Positions 16,702 to 25,976 are shown, counted from the first letter of the stretch. The stretch is DNA of 64,000 bases from Fibrobacter succinogenes (GCA_902768715.1 CACXMH010000001.1:1-64000), one strand, 5' to 3'. The notes: generated from the letters alone by a model not told the origin. Program-made: numbers and translations.

Positions 16702-17016
16702 TTATAACACGCGACGCGGATTGCAGCCCCAGTCGTCATCGCCCCTGTGGTTCCACTGGTTGGCGCCCTGGTCCAAGGCGACCTTGAAGCCGCCCCTAGG
16801 CACAAAATGGTTCCATTCGTTGGCGCCCTGGTCCAGAGCGATGCTCCCGCCGCGGATACTTCCGCCACGGAAGATGAAATTGTCAACATCCTGCTCCAAA
16901 GCAACGTTCTTGGAGGGATCGCCATCGGTAGCGTATATGATGGGGAGGGCGTTTGCGACTCCGCCAAAACCTGCGATGCTAGCCACGAAAATGAATGTTG
17001 CGATTGCGTGTTTCAT
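16702..17016 (-). CDS. secreted small protein with ALDQGANxWNH repeats
   Basis: A 104-residue protein from ATG 17016, with AAAGGAG 7 bases upstream. The signal peptide ends near GGVANA. The mature part of about 80 residues has three imperfect repeats: VALEQDVDNFIFRGGSI, IALDQGANEWNHFVPRGGF and VALDQGANQWNHRG. It ends in a charged tail with one Cys. No family recognised. It has its own terminator and stands alone. It could be a surface or extracellular peptide. The repeats are also visible in DNA, so recent duplication is likely. Confidence 0.75.
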   Translation of the reverse strand: MKHAIATFIFVASIAGFGGVANALPIIYATDGDPSKNVALEQDVDNFIFRGGSIRGGSIALDQGANEWNHFVPRGGFKVALDQGANQWNHRGDDDWGCNPRRVL

Positions 17017-17122
17017 GATAAACTCCTTTGTGTTTTTAAGTTCTTTGTTTCTTATGTCCATAATATACCTTCCTAAATTCATAAAGTCAAATACATAATT
17101 TTCATTGAAATGATAGAATTTT

Positions 17123-17440
17123 GTTATAGGTTATAGGTATTAGGTAGTTGGTATTAGGGCCGCTGGTTACAAGAGGTGTCATCCAGAGCCACGTATGTGG
17201 CGAAGGATCCAGTCCGTAGGAATAGGTAAACAGTGATTAGTGGTCAATGTGGAATAGAGGCTCGAGGCTCGGGGTGCGGGATGCGAGCAGTGTGTAGTGT
17301 GTAATGTGGAATGAATCCTACCTTGTCATTTCACATCTCACGTTACACATTACTTCTTGTCCCTATCAAACCTCATACCTCAAAGGGAGCCTTCGGCGAC
17401 CGACCTCAGACCCCTAACCCCTACAACCTAATACCTGAAC
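17123..17440. repeat. composite intergenic repeat with facing 7-base arms
   Basis: The gene-free stretch 17017-17495 is filled by this structure. On the left (17123-17158) TAGG recurs about every 7 bases; on the right (about 17408-17438) CCTA recurs every 7 bases, so the ends form inverted arms. Inside are GTCATCCAGAG...GAAGGATCC (from 17178) and a second, imperfect inverted pair built on GTGTGTAATGTGGAATGA and TCATTTCACAT...ACACATTAC (17290-17353). Bases 17150-17177 recur exactly, inverted, at 32470-32497. No coding potential seen. Confidence 0.75.
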
Positions 17441-17442
17441 AC

Positions 17443-17468
17443 AAAAAAGCCCCGGCCTAGGCCAGGGC
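17443..17468 (-). terminator. terminator after FISUMP gene
   Basis: The palindromic stem GCCCCGGCC / GGCCAGGGC is followed on the minus strand by six T. Confidence 0.85.
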
Positions 17469-17495
17469 AGTTCGTCGAATTGGAAAAATATCCGC

Positions 17496-18251
17496 TTAAG
17501 CGTTCTTTATGCAGCGCACCGACATGGCGTCGGAGCGGTACACGCCTTCGATATCGAAGGTCTTGTTGGTGATGCTCAGGCGGTAGGCGTTGGATTTGCC
17601 GTATTCGTCCTTGCACCAGAAACGGGCGCGACGGCTGAAACGGTAGAAGCTGCCGTTGTCAAAACGGTAACCCGCAGGCACGGCAAAGAACCCGAAAGAA
17701 TCTTCGCCAGGAACGCCCCAGAAGCAGGCGCTGCGCAGTTCGTCGCCGGTGGACTTGGGAGGCAGATTGCTCAAAAGCTGTTCCCATTCCTTGAGGCTCG
17801 GGATATGCCAACCTTCGGGCGCAATTCCCTGGTAGTTGTCTTCGCGAATCTTATGGCATATTTCCAGGTCCTTGGCAGGATCCTGCTCACCGTATTCCGC
17901 AGGGATGCCGAGAGCAGCCGTCCAGGTGTAGAGTCTGCCGTACTGGGCAACGTTGGCCTCGTCGTTGCTCGGGGCGTAGCTGCCTTCGGTCTTGAAACGC
18001 AGGTTATCCACCATCCAGACCTGGTCACCGATTTTTACGGTGCGGTAGGTTTCGCCGTCGCGGGCATCCGTGAAAGAGCCGTAATTGAACTTCTTGGCGT
18101 TACGGGCCATGCATTCTTCGTAAGAAATGTTGTTCTGCTTTTCGGAGGCTTCTTTTTTCGTGGCCTTGCTCACGGAAGCACCGATACGGAATGCGGCCAC
18201 GATGACCACGATAAGGGCGATGACGTTAAAAATGACAAAGGATGTTTCCAT
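17496..18251 (-). CDS. membrane-anchored FISUMP-domain protein
   Basis: A 251-residue protein with one N-terminal membrane segment (FVIFNVIALIVVIVAAF), a short linker and a Fibrobacter succinogenes major paralogous domain (TIGR02145). The signature is clear: TVKIGDQVWMVDNLRFKT, then GRLYTWTAALG, GIAPEGWHIPSLKEWEQLL, ELRSACFWG, FGFFAVPAGYRF, RFWCKDEYG and VRCIKNA. The family is greatly expanded in Fibrobacter; its function is unknown, but it is generally surface-exposed. It is the best taxonomic marker in the window. Here the anchor is a membrane helix rather than a lipobox. Confidence 0.93.
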   Translation of the reverse strand: METSFVIFNVIALIVVIVAAFRIGASVSKATKKEASEKQNNISYEECMARNAKKFNYGSFTDARDGETYRTVKIGDQVWMVDNLRFKTEGSYAPSNDEANVAQYGRLYTWTAALGIPAEYGEQDPAKDLEICHKIREDNYQGIAPEGWHIPSLKEWEQLLSNLPPKSTGDELRSACFWGVPGEDSFGFFAVPAGYRFDNGSFYRFSRRARFWCKDEYGKSNAYRLSITNKTFDIEGVYRSDAMSVRCIKNA

Positions 18252-18311
18252 GGGTTTCCTCTTTGAGAAAGCTAGGGCAAATGTAGTAATTGTTGGGCTT
18301 TGAACAACCCC

Positions 18312-19874
18312 TTATACAGGATACATGGGGAATACGATGGGGGTGATGAACAGGTTGGCTGCAAGAATAATAAAATTCATGGGCAGTCCGATTTTCGTGA
18401 AGTCCGTAAACTTGTAGCCGCCTGCGGCATAGACCAGCATGTGGGTAGGGGATCCGATGGGGGTGGCAAAGCTGCTGTTCACCGAAATCATCAGGCCGAT
18501 GCAGAAGGTGAGGGGGTTTACGCCCAAGGTCGTGGCCGCGCTGATGGCAATGGGGCAGAACATGGCCGCCGTGGCGCTATTGCTGATAAATTCGGTAATG
18601 AAGGTGCCGACAAGGCAGATGGCGACAAGGGCTACGTAGGGGTTGCTTCCGCAGATATTCAGAAGGTTGTTTGCAATCAGCTGGGCCACCCCCGTAGATT
18701 CTAGGGCCTTGCCCAGGCAAATGCTGCCCGAGAACACAATGAGAATGTTCCAGTTGATGGAGTTTGCCGCCTGGGTGCTGGTGCAGCAACGGGTGACGAC
18801 CATGGCGATGGCGGCAAGCATGCACGACGAAAGCAGGGGTAACACGTTGAATGCCGATAGCAGGACCATGGCGAGCATGATAAGCGAGGCGAGGATCGTC
18901 TTTTTGCCGCAAGTCCTGTTGTTTACGGCGTTCTCCAGGTAACCCTTCAGGTGGTCGTTCTTAAGATTCAGGTGCTCGCAAATCCACTGGAGCTGTTCCG
19001 CCTTGCCCGAAACAATGATGTTGTCGGAACCCATGATATAGGTTTCGGGGGTGGCGACCTCCACCTCGTTGTCAAAACGGCGTATGGCCAAAATGGAGTT
19101 CTTGTTCTTTTCGAATCCATTGGGGTTCTGTTCATAAATCTCTTGCAGGGACATGCCGACAAGCCTGTGCCTGGAGGGAACATGGAGTTCCAGGGTCAGG
19201 TCTTCGTCACCGCCGTTGCTCAAGGGGGACACTCGAGTGGGGAGAAGTTTTTGCAGGGCGACGATGGAGATAACTCCTACCACAAGGCAGAAAAGTCCAA
19301 CGAAGGTGGGAGTGAAAATTCCCATCTGGGTTCCTGTCCTGTCCGTGTAGAGCCCTGAAATGATAAGGTTCGTGGACGTGCCGAGCAAGGTACAGGCGCC
19401 ACCCAATCCGGAGGCGTAGCTAAGGGGAATCAAAAGTTTTGACGGCGATATGCCCAGCTTTTTAGACCAGATTTTTATGACGTCGATGAAGAGTGCTACC
19501 ACCGTGGTGTTGGTGAGGAACGAACTCAAAAGTGCCACGGGGAACATGGTGCGAAGAATAGCCCGGGAAACGGTCTTTGGGGAGCCCATCATGTGCTTCA
19601 CGACCCAGTTCAGCACGCCCGTGTAGTTGAGGCCGGCGATGACGGCGTAAAGCACGGCGATGATAATGACAGATGCGGAACTGAAACCGCCGAATGCGGT
19701 TTTCAGGTCAAGGACGCCACTGAGGTAGAGGGCGCACATTCCCAAAAGGAAAATGATATCTACCCGCAGCTTTGAAAATATCATAGCCGCAAAAAGCAGA
19801 AGCACGACGACTATGGTGAACCACGCGTTTCCAGAAAGACCCAACCATTCAAACGCAAGAATTCCCTGTAACAT
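18312..19874 (-). CDS. SLC13/DASS-type anion:sodium symporter with TrkA_C domain
   Basis: A 520-residue integral membrane protein. The first half has five to six helices with the DASS entry motif (LNYTGVLNWVVKHMMG, then FLTNTTVVALFIDVI), and the second half mirrors it (TEFISNSATAAMFCPIAI, then SVNSSFATPIGSPTHMLVY). Both SNT-like substrate/Na+ hairpins are visible (TNTTVV, SNSATA). Between the halves, residues about 220-300 form a cytoplasmic RCK_C/TrkA_C regulatory domain. The family imports di- and tricarboxylates or sulfate. For a succinate producer a C4-dicarboxylate role is attractive but not shown. Confidence 0.88.
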   Translation of the reverse strand: MLQGILAFEWLGLSGNAWFTIVVVLLLFAAMIFSKLRVDIIFLLGMCALYLSGVLDLKTAFGGFSSASVIIIAVLYAVIAGLNYTGVLNWVVKHMMGSPKTVSRAILRTMFPVALLSSFLTNTTVVALFIDVIKIWSKKLGISPSKLLIPLSYASGLGGACTLLGTSTNLIISGLYTDRTGTQMGIFTPTFVGLFCLVVGVISIVALQKLLPTRVSPLSNGGDEDLTLELHVPSRHRLVGMSLQEIYEQNPNGFEKNKNSILAIRRFDNEVEVATPETYIMGSDNIIVSGKAEQLQWICEHLNLKNDHLKGYLENAVNNRTCGKKTILASLIMLAMVLLSAFNVLPLLSSCMLAAIAMVVTRCCTSTQAANSINWNILIVFSGSICLGKALESTGVAQLIANNLLNICGSNPYVALVAICLVGTFITEFISNSATAAMFCPIAISAATTLGVNPLTFCIGLMISVNSSFATPIGSPTHMLVYAAGGYKFTDFTKIGLPMNFIILAANLFITPIVFPMYPV

Positions 19875-19935
19875 TATTCCCTTTGAAAGTGAAAAATGAA
19901 CGGGGACAAATATAAAAAAGGGCTACGGATTTGGC

Positions 19936-20355
19936 TTACTGTTTGATTTTCACCACAACGGTTCCGGCGAGCTTGTCGTGCCAGGATTGTTTCTTGGAGT
20001 CAAACGCCACCCACAGGAATCCAAGTCCAAACGGGATGAACGAAAGGATATAGGCGAAGTAGCGCACGACGCACTGCTTTGTGGATGGCTTTCCGCCGGT
20101 CTTGGCATCTACGATTTTAGCGGATACCGCCATCTTGCCGGGAGTGGCCTGCTTTTTGGCCCAGAACAAGATGACAAGGACCATGGGCAATAGGTACGAG
20201 AAAATGATATCCGCTGGCCCCTGGAATGTCTTGCCGTTTTCTAGGTAGGCCATGCCATAAATGGCAAGGAGTGGCGGCAGGGTAATAACCATTATCAAGA
20301 CGCTGTCAATGAGGGTTGCCACGACCCTTTTCCAAAAACCAACGTATTCAGTCAT
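19936..20355 (-). CDS. RDD family membrane protein
   Basis: ATG 20355, preceded by AAAGGGGG, gives 139 residues. An RDD-type start (YVGFWKRVVATLIDSVLI) carries the Arg and Asp of the family, followed by two more hydrophobic segments and the common TPGKMAVSAKIVDAKTG motif. RDD proteins are small inner-membrane proteins; some are linked to Na+ exchange, but most are uncharacterised. It sits 61 bases upstream of the DASS gene on the same strand and could be cotranscribed. Confidence 0.85.
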   Translation of the reverse strand: MTEYVGFWKRVVATLIDSVLIMVITLPPLLAIYGMAYLENGKTFQGPADIIFSYLLPMVLVILFWAKKQATPGKMAVSAKIVDAKTGGKPSTKQCVVRYFAYILSFIPFGLGFLWVAFDSKKQSWHDKLAGTVVVKIKQ

Positions 20356-20464
20356 ATCGCCCCCCTTTGCCACCATGTGGCGCTTTTCATAAAGTAATAT
20401 ACTTTTTATATGGGCCCGATGTCAAATATATTGTTTTAATCGGAAAGATAGATTTTGGTTATGA

Positions 20465-20660
20465 GTGGTAGGGGTTAGGGATTGGGGGGCTAGGATCTAG
20501 GGTCTAGTAAAGCGGGGCTCAAGAAGTGTCGTCCTCGCTGTTATTCTGGAGTCTGTCATTCTGGAGCGCAACGATAGAATCACGAGGATCCGACGGAATC
20601 CATACGGTTTTATACAGGCACGACTACGAGAAGAACGGATCCCGGGCCCTTCGTGCCCAG
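20465..20660. repeat. 7-base TAGG tract followed by palindromic GTCRTCC/GGATCC pieces
   Basis: The gene-free stretch 20356-20674 holds a degenerate tract at 20465-20508 in which TAGG or TGGG recurs every 7 bases. After it come GTCGTCCTCGC (20527), ATTCTGGAG twice, CACGAGGATCCG (20581) and GAACGGATCC...AGGATGACA (20634-20669). These pieces resemble the palindromic repeats at 32381 and 40991. It lies between the secA stop and the start of the RDD gene. Confidence 0.65.
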
Positions 20661-20674
20661 GATGACATTACAGT

Positions 20675-23623
20675 TTATTCCGCGTCTTTGCCGTGGCACT
20701 TCTTGTACTTGAGGCCGGAACCGCACCAGCAGGGATCATTGCGACCCAGCTTGGGGCCTGCCTGTTGGGCGCGGCGTGCGGCGGCGGCAACGGCGGGGTT
20801 TGTGTAGGTGCGGCGCACCGTAGGTCTTGTGCCCGGCAGTGCAGACTGGGGCATGGGCTGTGCAGCCTCGCTTGCCGCCTGCTGACCTTCGGAAATGGCG
20901 TTGGTCTCGGAGCTTGCGGCCTGACCGGCAAGACCTGCGGCCTTGGCACCTTCGGTGCTCGGCTGTTCCGGAGCCTGAGCGGTCTCGGCGGACTGTGCGG
21001 CTTCTTGTGCGCCAGCTTCACTTTCAGGCTTCGGCTGTTCACGCAGCTGCAGCTGGTCCGGCGATACGGTCTGTCCGTTGGGCAGGGTAATCCGGATGTT
21101 CAAGATACGGAGCATTGTCAGGGTGGCAATCTTTTCGATGCAGCCCTCGAACATCTTGTAGCCTTCGTTCTTGTAAATCATCAGCGGGTCTTTCTGGGCG
21201 TATCCGTGGAAACGGATGGCGTCCTTCAGCTGGTCCATGGCGTACAGGTGTTCTTTCCACACCTGGTCGATGGTCATCAGCAGGAACCTGCGTTCGATAT
21301 TGCGGAAGTCCGCGTCGGGAATAATCTTGGTGAGCTTGTCGTAGCGCGCCTTGCAAAGCTCGATGATTTCGTCCAGCACCTGTTCCGGAGTCTTCTTGGT
21401 GGCTTCGTCGAAACTCAGGCTGTATTCCATGCCGAGGCTGCGCTGCAGGTCGGTGTGGAGCCCTTCCAGGTTCCAGTTTTCCACATAGCTCTTGGGCGGA
21501 ATATAGTTGCTGACCTTGATGTCGCAGGCGTCTTCGATGCGGTTCAGGATTTCGTCACGGACATCTTCGCCGTTCAGAATACGACGGCGCAGCCCGTAAA
21601 TCACCTTGCGCTGTTCGTTCATCACGTTGTCATAATCCAGCAAGTGCTTACGGATGTCGAAGCTCTGGCCTTCCACGCGGCGCTGGGCGCTACGGATAGA
21701 GCGGCTTACGATGGGGTGGGTAATCACCTCATCTTCGCCTACGCCAAAGCGGGTCATCAGGTTCTTGACGCTGTCGCCGCCGAAAATGCGCATCAGGTTG
21801 TCGTCGAGGGAGAGGAAATACTGGCTGGAGCCCGGGTCGCCCTGACGGCCGGAACGTCCGCGCAGCTGGTTGTCGATACGGCGGGATTCGTGGCGTTCAG
21901 TGCCCAGCACGTGAAGGCCGCCCACCTCGGTAACTCCGGGGCCGAGAGCGATGTCGGTACCGCGGCCGGCCATGTTGGTGGCGATGGTCACCTTGCCCTT
22001 GTAGCCGGCGAACTGGATGATTTCGGCTTCGCGGCTGTGGTTCTTGGCGTTCAGCACCTCGTGGGGGATTCCTTCTTTTTCCAGGAGGCCGTGGAGGTGT
22101 TCGGATTTTTCGATGGAGGCGGTACCCACCAGCAGGGGCTGGCCCTTTTCGTGACGGTCCTTGATTTCTGCCACGATGGCTTTCCACTTGGCCCCTTCGG
22201 ACTTGTACACCATGTCCTGCATGTCCTTGCGGATGCAGGGCTTGTTGGTGGGAATCACCCAGGTGTTCATGTTGTAAATCTTGATGAATTCCGTAGCTTC
22301 CGTCTCGGCGGTACCGGTCATGCCGGAGAGCTTCTTGTACATTCGGAAGTAGTTCTGGAACGTAATCGTTGCAAGGGTCTGGTTCTCGCGACGGATCTGC
22401 ACCTTTTCCTTGGCTTCGATGGCCTGGTGCATGCCGTTGCTGTAGCGGCGGCCTTCCATGAGGCGGCCCGTGTTTTCATCGACGATGATGATTTCGCCGT
22501 CACGCACAATGTAATCCACGTCGCGTTCGTACAGGTGCCAGGCGCGAAGGGCCTGGTCCAAGAAGTGCACCCAGTCCGCGTGTTCGCCGTACAGGTTGGT
22601 AATCTGCATCAGGCTTTCTACATGGTTCACGCCCTTTTCGGTGAGCTGGATGTTCTTGTCCTTTTCGTCAACGGAAAAGTCCTTGTTCTTGATGAGTTTC
22701 TGGGCAATCTCGTTTGCCTTCGCGTACTTGTCGGTGGCGTCTTCGGCAGGGCCGCTGATAATGAGAGGCGTACGGGCTTCGTCAATCAAGATGGAGTCCA
22801 CTTCGTCAACGATACAGAAGTTCAGTTCCCGCTGCACCAGCTGGCTGGGTTCTACCGCCATGTTGTCGCGGAGGTAGTCAAAGCCGAATTCGTTGTTGGT
22901 GCCGTAGGTCACGTCGCTGTTGTAGCTCTTGCGGCGCTGTTCGGAATTGAGACCGTTTACGATGAGGCCCACGGTGAGTCCCAGGAACTGGTACACCAGG
23001 CCCATCTGCTTGGCGTCACGGCCGGCCAGGTAGTCGTTCACCGTCACCACGTGCACGCCATGTCCAGAAAGACCGTTCAGGTAAACGGGGAGGGCGGCAG
23101 CAAGGGTCTTACCTTCACCGGTGGCCATTTCGGCGATGGCGCCTTCGTGTAGCACCAGGCCACCGATCATCTGCACGTCAAAAGGCATCATGCGGAAGGG
23201 CTTTACCGACTCGGGGTACAGCTCGCGGACCTTCGCGTAGAGGGCGGCGGGCAGGTAAACTTCCCATTCGTTCTTGCCGCTGGCAAGTTCTGCCTTGGCC
23301 GTTTCCACTGCGCCCTGTAGTTCGGGTCCCAGGCGGCTGAAATCGAACTCGAATTCCGGCTTGAAGATGTTGAAGATACCCAGGCGGCGGTCGCAGGCTT
23401 CCTGACACACGGCGAAGGCTTCTACCTTGATGTCTTCCAGGGTAGCGCCGTTTTTCAGCTTTTCCCGGAATTCCGCACTCTTTGCGGCCAGGGCGGCATC
23501 GTCCAGGGCTTCCAGGGCCTGTTTCGCTTCGTGAATTTTTGCGATGACTGGCCTAAGCTGCTTTACCTTGCGTTCATGGGGCGTACCAAAGATCTTGTGG
23601 AGTACGGTATCGACTACGCTCAT
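20675..23623 (-). CDS. secA: preprotein translocase ATPase SecA
   Basis: A 982-residue motor that drives proteins through SecYEG. Visible: Walker A MATGEGKTLAAALP near residue 170, the DEAD-like box FCIVDEVDSILIDEARTPLI, the DNMAGRGTDIALG motif and the QLRGRSGRQGDPGSSQYFLSLDDNL helicase motif. The C-terminal SEC-C zinc knuckle CWCGSGLKYKKCHG is also present. A low-complexity Ala/Gln/Pro linker (about 860-950) precedes the zinc knuckle. Full length; no sec partner is adjacent. Confidence 0.98.
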   Translation of the reverse strand: MSVVDTVLHKIFGTPHERKVKQLRPVIAKIHEAKQALEALDDAALAAKSAEFREKLKNGATLEDIKVEAFAVCQEACDRRLGIFNIFKPEFEFDFSRLGPELQGAVETAKAELASGKNEWEVYLPAALYAKVRELYPESVKPFRMMPFDVQMIGGLVLHEGAIAEMATGEGKTLAAALPVYLNGLSGHGVHVVTVNDYLAGRDAKQMGLVYQFLGLTVGLIVNGLNSEQRRKSYNSDVTYGTNNEFGFDYLRDNMAVEPSQLVQRELNFCIVDEVDSILIDEARTPLIISGPAEDATDKYAKANEIAQKLIKNKDFSVDEKDKNIQLTEKGVNHVESLMQITNLYGEHADWVHFLDQALRAWHLYERDVDYIVRDGEIIIVDENTGRLMEGRRYSNGMHQAIEAKEKVQIRRENQTLATITFQNYFRMYKKLSGMTGTAETEATEFIKIYNMNTWVIPTNKPCIRKDMQDMVYKSEGAKWKAIVAEIKDRHEKGQPLLVGTASIEKSEHLHGLLEKEGIPHEVLNAKNHSREAEIIQFAGYKGKVTIATNMAGRGTDIALGPGVTEVGGLHVLGTERHESRRIDNQLRGRSGRQGDPGSSQYFLSLDDNLMRIFGGDSVKNLMTRFGVGEDEVITHPIVSRSIRSAQRRVEGQSFDIRKHLLDYDNVMNEQRKVIYGLRRRILNGEDVRDEILNRIEDACDIKVSNYIPPKSYVENWNLEGLHTDLQRSLGMEYSLSFDEATKKTPEQVLDEIIELCKARYDKLTKIIPDADFRNIERRFLLMTIDQVWKEHLYAMDQLKDAIRFHGYAQKDPLMIYKNEGYKMFEGCIEKIATLTMLRILNIRITLPNGQTVSPDQLQLREQPKPESEAGAQEAAQSAETAQAPEQPSTEGAKAAGLAGQAASSETNAISEGQQAASEAAQPMPQSALPGTRPTVRRTYTNPAVAAAARRAQQAGPKLGRNDPCWCGSGLKYKKCHGKDAE

Positions 23624-23843
23624 TTCATTTCCTTATACTGCCGGGGGCCCTTGCCCGCGGACACTGTTAAAAATTACGGCGAAAAGATAGAAAAAACGGG
23701 AAAAGGTGTGGCAAGGGGCATAAGAAATATGCGCGAATTGCACAAAATTAAGCGATAAATAATGTGTTTTAAAGCGTACAAGTGGAACAAATTAACACAA
23801 TAAATCTATATTTCGCTCACTATTCCTAGTTGGAGGAACAAAA

Positions 23844-25907
23844 ATGAAATTTTATGCATGCTTATGCTGGAATGCCGCACTTTTTATGGTAGCGGTGTTT
23901 TTCTTGTCTGCCTGTGGCAGCAACGGCGGCAGTGTGAACCAAGTTCAAGAGGAACAATCCTCCTCTTCTTCGATTGAAGGGTATGAGACCTTTGACGATC
24001 TTCCCAGATGCACCTCGAAAAAAGAAGGCAAAGAGGTCTATGTCGAAGAGGACGAAGCTGAATACGTTTGTGAAGATGGCGATTGGGTTAAGGCAAAGAA
24101 GCCCAGTACGGTAGCAGAATATGAAACATTTGATGACCTGCCCGCGTGCACCTCGAAAAAAGAAGGCAAGGAGGTCTATGTCGAAGAGGACGATATTGAC
24201 TACGTTTGTGAAGATGGCGAATGGGTAGAGGCTGAGGGTGATTCAGATGGTAAATCCTCTGCGAGCAAGGACAAAACAAGCAGCAGCTCGGTAAAACCGT
24301 CTAGCAGCGATGGCGGAAGTGCCGTAAGTGGCGATGTTGCCAAAAAACGTATCGGTCCGGTAAGCCAGTATGGCCAGCTACAGGCCGGTGCACCCTCAGG
24401 AACAGGTCGAATCTATGGATCCTGCAAAGGAGTCAAAAGTGGTAACGAGGTCATGGTACAGGGTATGAGCCTTTTCTGGAGCATTGGCGACGAAGGGGCG
24501 AAATACTGGACATCCGGAATCGTGAATGGTCTTGTGTCAAAGCAAAATATCCAGTTGATCCGCGGAGCTATGGGAATCGATGAGGATTGGGGGAACGGCA
24601 ACTATTTCACGGATACAAAGAAATACCAGGACATGATGGACGAAGTGGTTGCTGCGGCCATTGAGAACGACATCTATGTGATTATCGATTACCACAGTCA
24701 CAAGGCAAACGATAATACCGACAACGCCAAGGCTTTCTTTAAACGCATGGCACAGAAATGGGGTGCCTACGACAACGTCATATTCGAAATATTCAACGAA
24801 CCTATAAAACAAACCTGGTCAACCATTAAAAGCTACGCCAATCAGGTGATACCGGTAATTCGTGAATATTCCGACAACCTGATTGTAGTGGGCACGCCGA
24901 GTTATTCTGCCAATCCGGATGCTGCCGTTGGTAGCGCTATATCCGACAACAATGTGGCCTATACCTTCCATTTCTATGCGGGTGTAGATGAGTACCAGCA
25001 TGACATAGATATTCAGGGGGCTAATGCCGAATATGCCATGCGCAATGGCCTGTCCGTCTTTGTGACGGAATGGGGCAATTCTGGACCGACCGGAGCCGGG
25101 AGCGTTGTTTCGAGCCGCAGTAGCAGCTGGTACAACTGGATGAAAAGCAACAAGCTTTCGGGAGCGAACTGGTCTGTTTCCGACAAGGCCGAAACGGCGT
25201 CCTATTTTACCACTTCGGGTGCATGGAGCTATTCTACCAGTGGAAACTGGGTAAATTCCAACATTTTTGCCTATTTGCCTACATCTTATACCGAATGCGA
25301 CGGGTCTTCTTTGCCTAGCAGTTCTGCATCTGTTAAACCGTCTTCGTCCGCATCTTCGTCGGTTGGTGAAGCTGTCGATATTCTGGGCGGCGCCGGGTTG
25401 TTTAACGAAAACAGGACTACTTCGGGGTGGACTCTGAACGTGACCAATGGAGCCGCCGTTGGCAAGGTTAGAGGAGAGACGGATGATGATTTGAATTATG
25501 TCCTGGCTTTCTGGTCAAATGGTCCCCGCGTGACTGTCTATGACTCCTATTATGATGAATACTCCACCTATTATCCCGAAGAATACGATATCCAGGCGAA
25601 ACACAAGGTGGCACTGAAAAATGGGTATTCCTATACGGTGCGGATGGGTCTTTATGCTTACGATAATGATGGGGTAGCTAGTCGTGATATCCAGGTGTCG
25701 ATTTTGGAGACGACGTATTATGATGCCTATGCCGGCTGGATATTTGAATCCCCCGGGGAATACGAAGAGTTCACGGGAACCTATTGTCATGACTATCCGT
25801 CGGATAGCGCAGCAGAATTCCACATCGATGGTGGAAACGTCGTAGGCGGCTTTAGCGTGGTGTGGGTCGTCATCGAAGAAAGAGAAGGCTGTGACGGAGT
25901 TCTTTAG
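23844..25907 (+). CDS. large GH5 endoglucanase lipoprotein with tandem N-terminal repeats
   Basis: A 687-residue protein. Lipobox LSAC (Cys24); two about 40-residue repeats (47-85 and 93-130: YETFDDLP.CTSKKEGKEVY then YVCEDG.W); a Ser/Lys linker; GH5 domain about 168-480. Acid/base is Glu319 in FEIFNEP, nucleophile Glu409 in VTEWG. A second Ser linker (486-507) leads to a C-terminal jellyroll of about 180 residues, like carbohydrate-binding modules of the CBM4/11/30 type; I cannot assign the family. A strong TTGGAGGAAC site precedes ATG 23844. Paralogue of the shorter enzyme at 3476. Role: surface cellulose or glucan degradation. Confidence 0.93.
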   Translation: MKFYACLCWNAALFMVAVFFLSACGSNGGSVNQVQEEQSSSSSIEGYETFDDLPRCTSKKEGKEVYVEEDEAEYVCEDGDWVKAKKPSTVAEYETFDDLPACTSKKEGKEVYVEEDDIDYVCEDGEWVEAEGDSDGKSSASKDKTSSSSVKPSSSDGGSAVSGDVAKKRIGPVSQYGQLQAGAPSGTGRIYGSCKGVKSGNEVMVQGMSLFWSIGDEGAKYWTSGIVNGLVSKQNIQLIRGAMGIDEDWGNGNYFTDTKKYQDMMDEVVAAAIENDIYVIIDYHSHKANDNTDNAKAFFKRMAQKWGAYDNVIFEIFNEPIKQTWSTIKSYANQVIPVIREYSDNLIVVGTPSYSANPDAAVGSAISDNNVAYTFHFYAGVDEYQHDIDIQGANAEYAMRNGLSVFVTEWGNSGPTGAGSVVSSRSSSWYNWMKSNKLSGANWSVSDKAETASYFTTSGAWSYSTSGNWVNSNIFAYLPTSYTECDGSSLPSSSASVKPSSSASSSVGEAVDILGGAGLFNENRTTSGWTLNVTNGAAVGKVRGETDDDLNYVLAFWSNGPRVTVYDSYYDEYSTYYPEEYDIQAKHKVALKNGYSYTVRMGLYAYDNDGVASRDIQVSILETTYYDAYAGWIFESPGEYEEFTGTYCHDYPSDSAAEFHIDGGNVVGGFSVVWVVIEEREGCDGVL

Positions 25908-25929
25908 TTGAACTCCCGTTCCAAAGACT

Positions 25930-25957
25930 AAAAAAGACCCCGGTCGGGGTCTTTTTT
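25930..25957. terminator. bidirectional terminator
   Basis: AAAAAAGACCCC / GGGGTCTTTTTT with a 4-base loop between the convergent GH5 and rubrerythrin genes. Confidence 0.92.
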
Positions 25958-25976
25958 GCAATAGGGTTGGCGCGAA

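Noticed and set aside
16632-16967. N-terminal extension of tmk
   Set aside because: It covers a terminator and the frame-shifted secreted-peptide gene; tmk has normal length from 16631.
17123-17440. Insertion sequence or transposon
   Set aside because: The inverted arms look transposon-like, but there is no transposase frame and no clear target duplication.
18252-18311. Riboswitch or terminator between FISUMP and DASS genes
   Set aside because: Only a weak GTTG/CAAC pairing is visible.
20693-23152. 819-codon open frame on the + strand
   Set aside because: It is antisense to secA, lacks any domain signature and follows the codon pattern of the real gene.
25380-25907. Frameshift near the end of the large GH5 protein
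   Set aside because: The last 15 residues look less regular, but the jellyroll continues in frame up to them and a terminator follows at the right distance.
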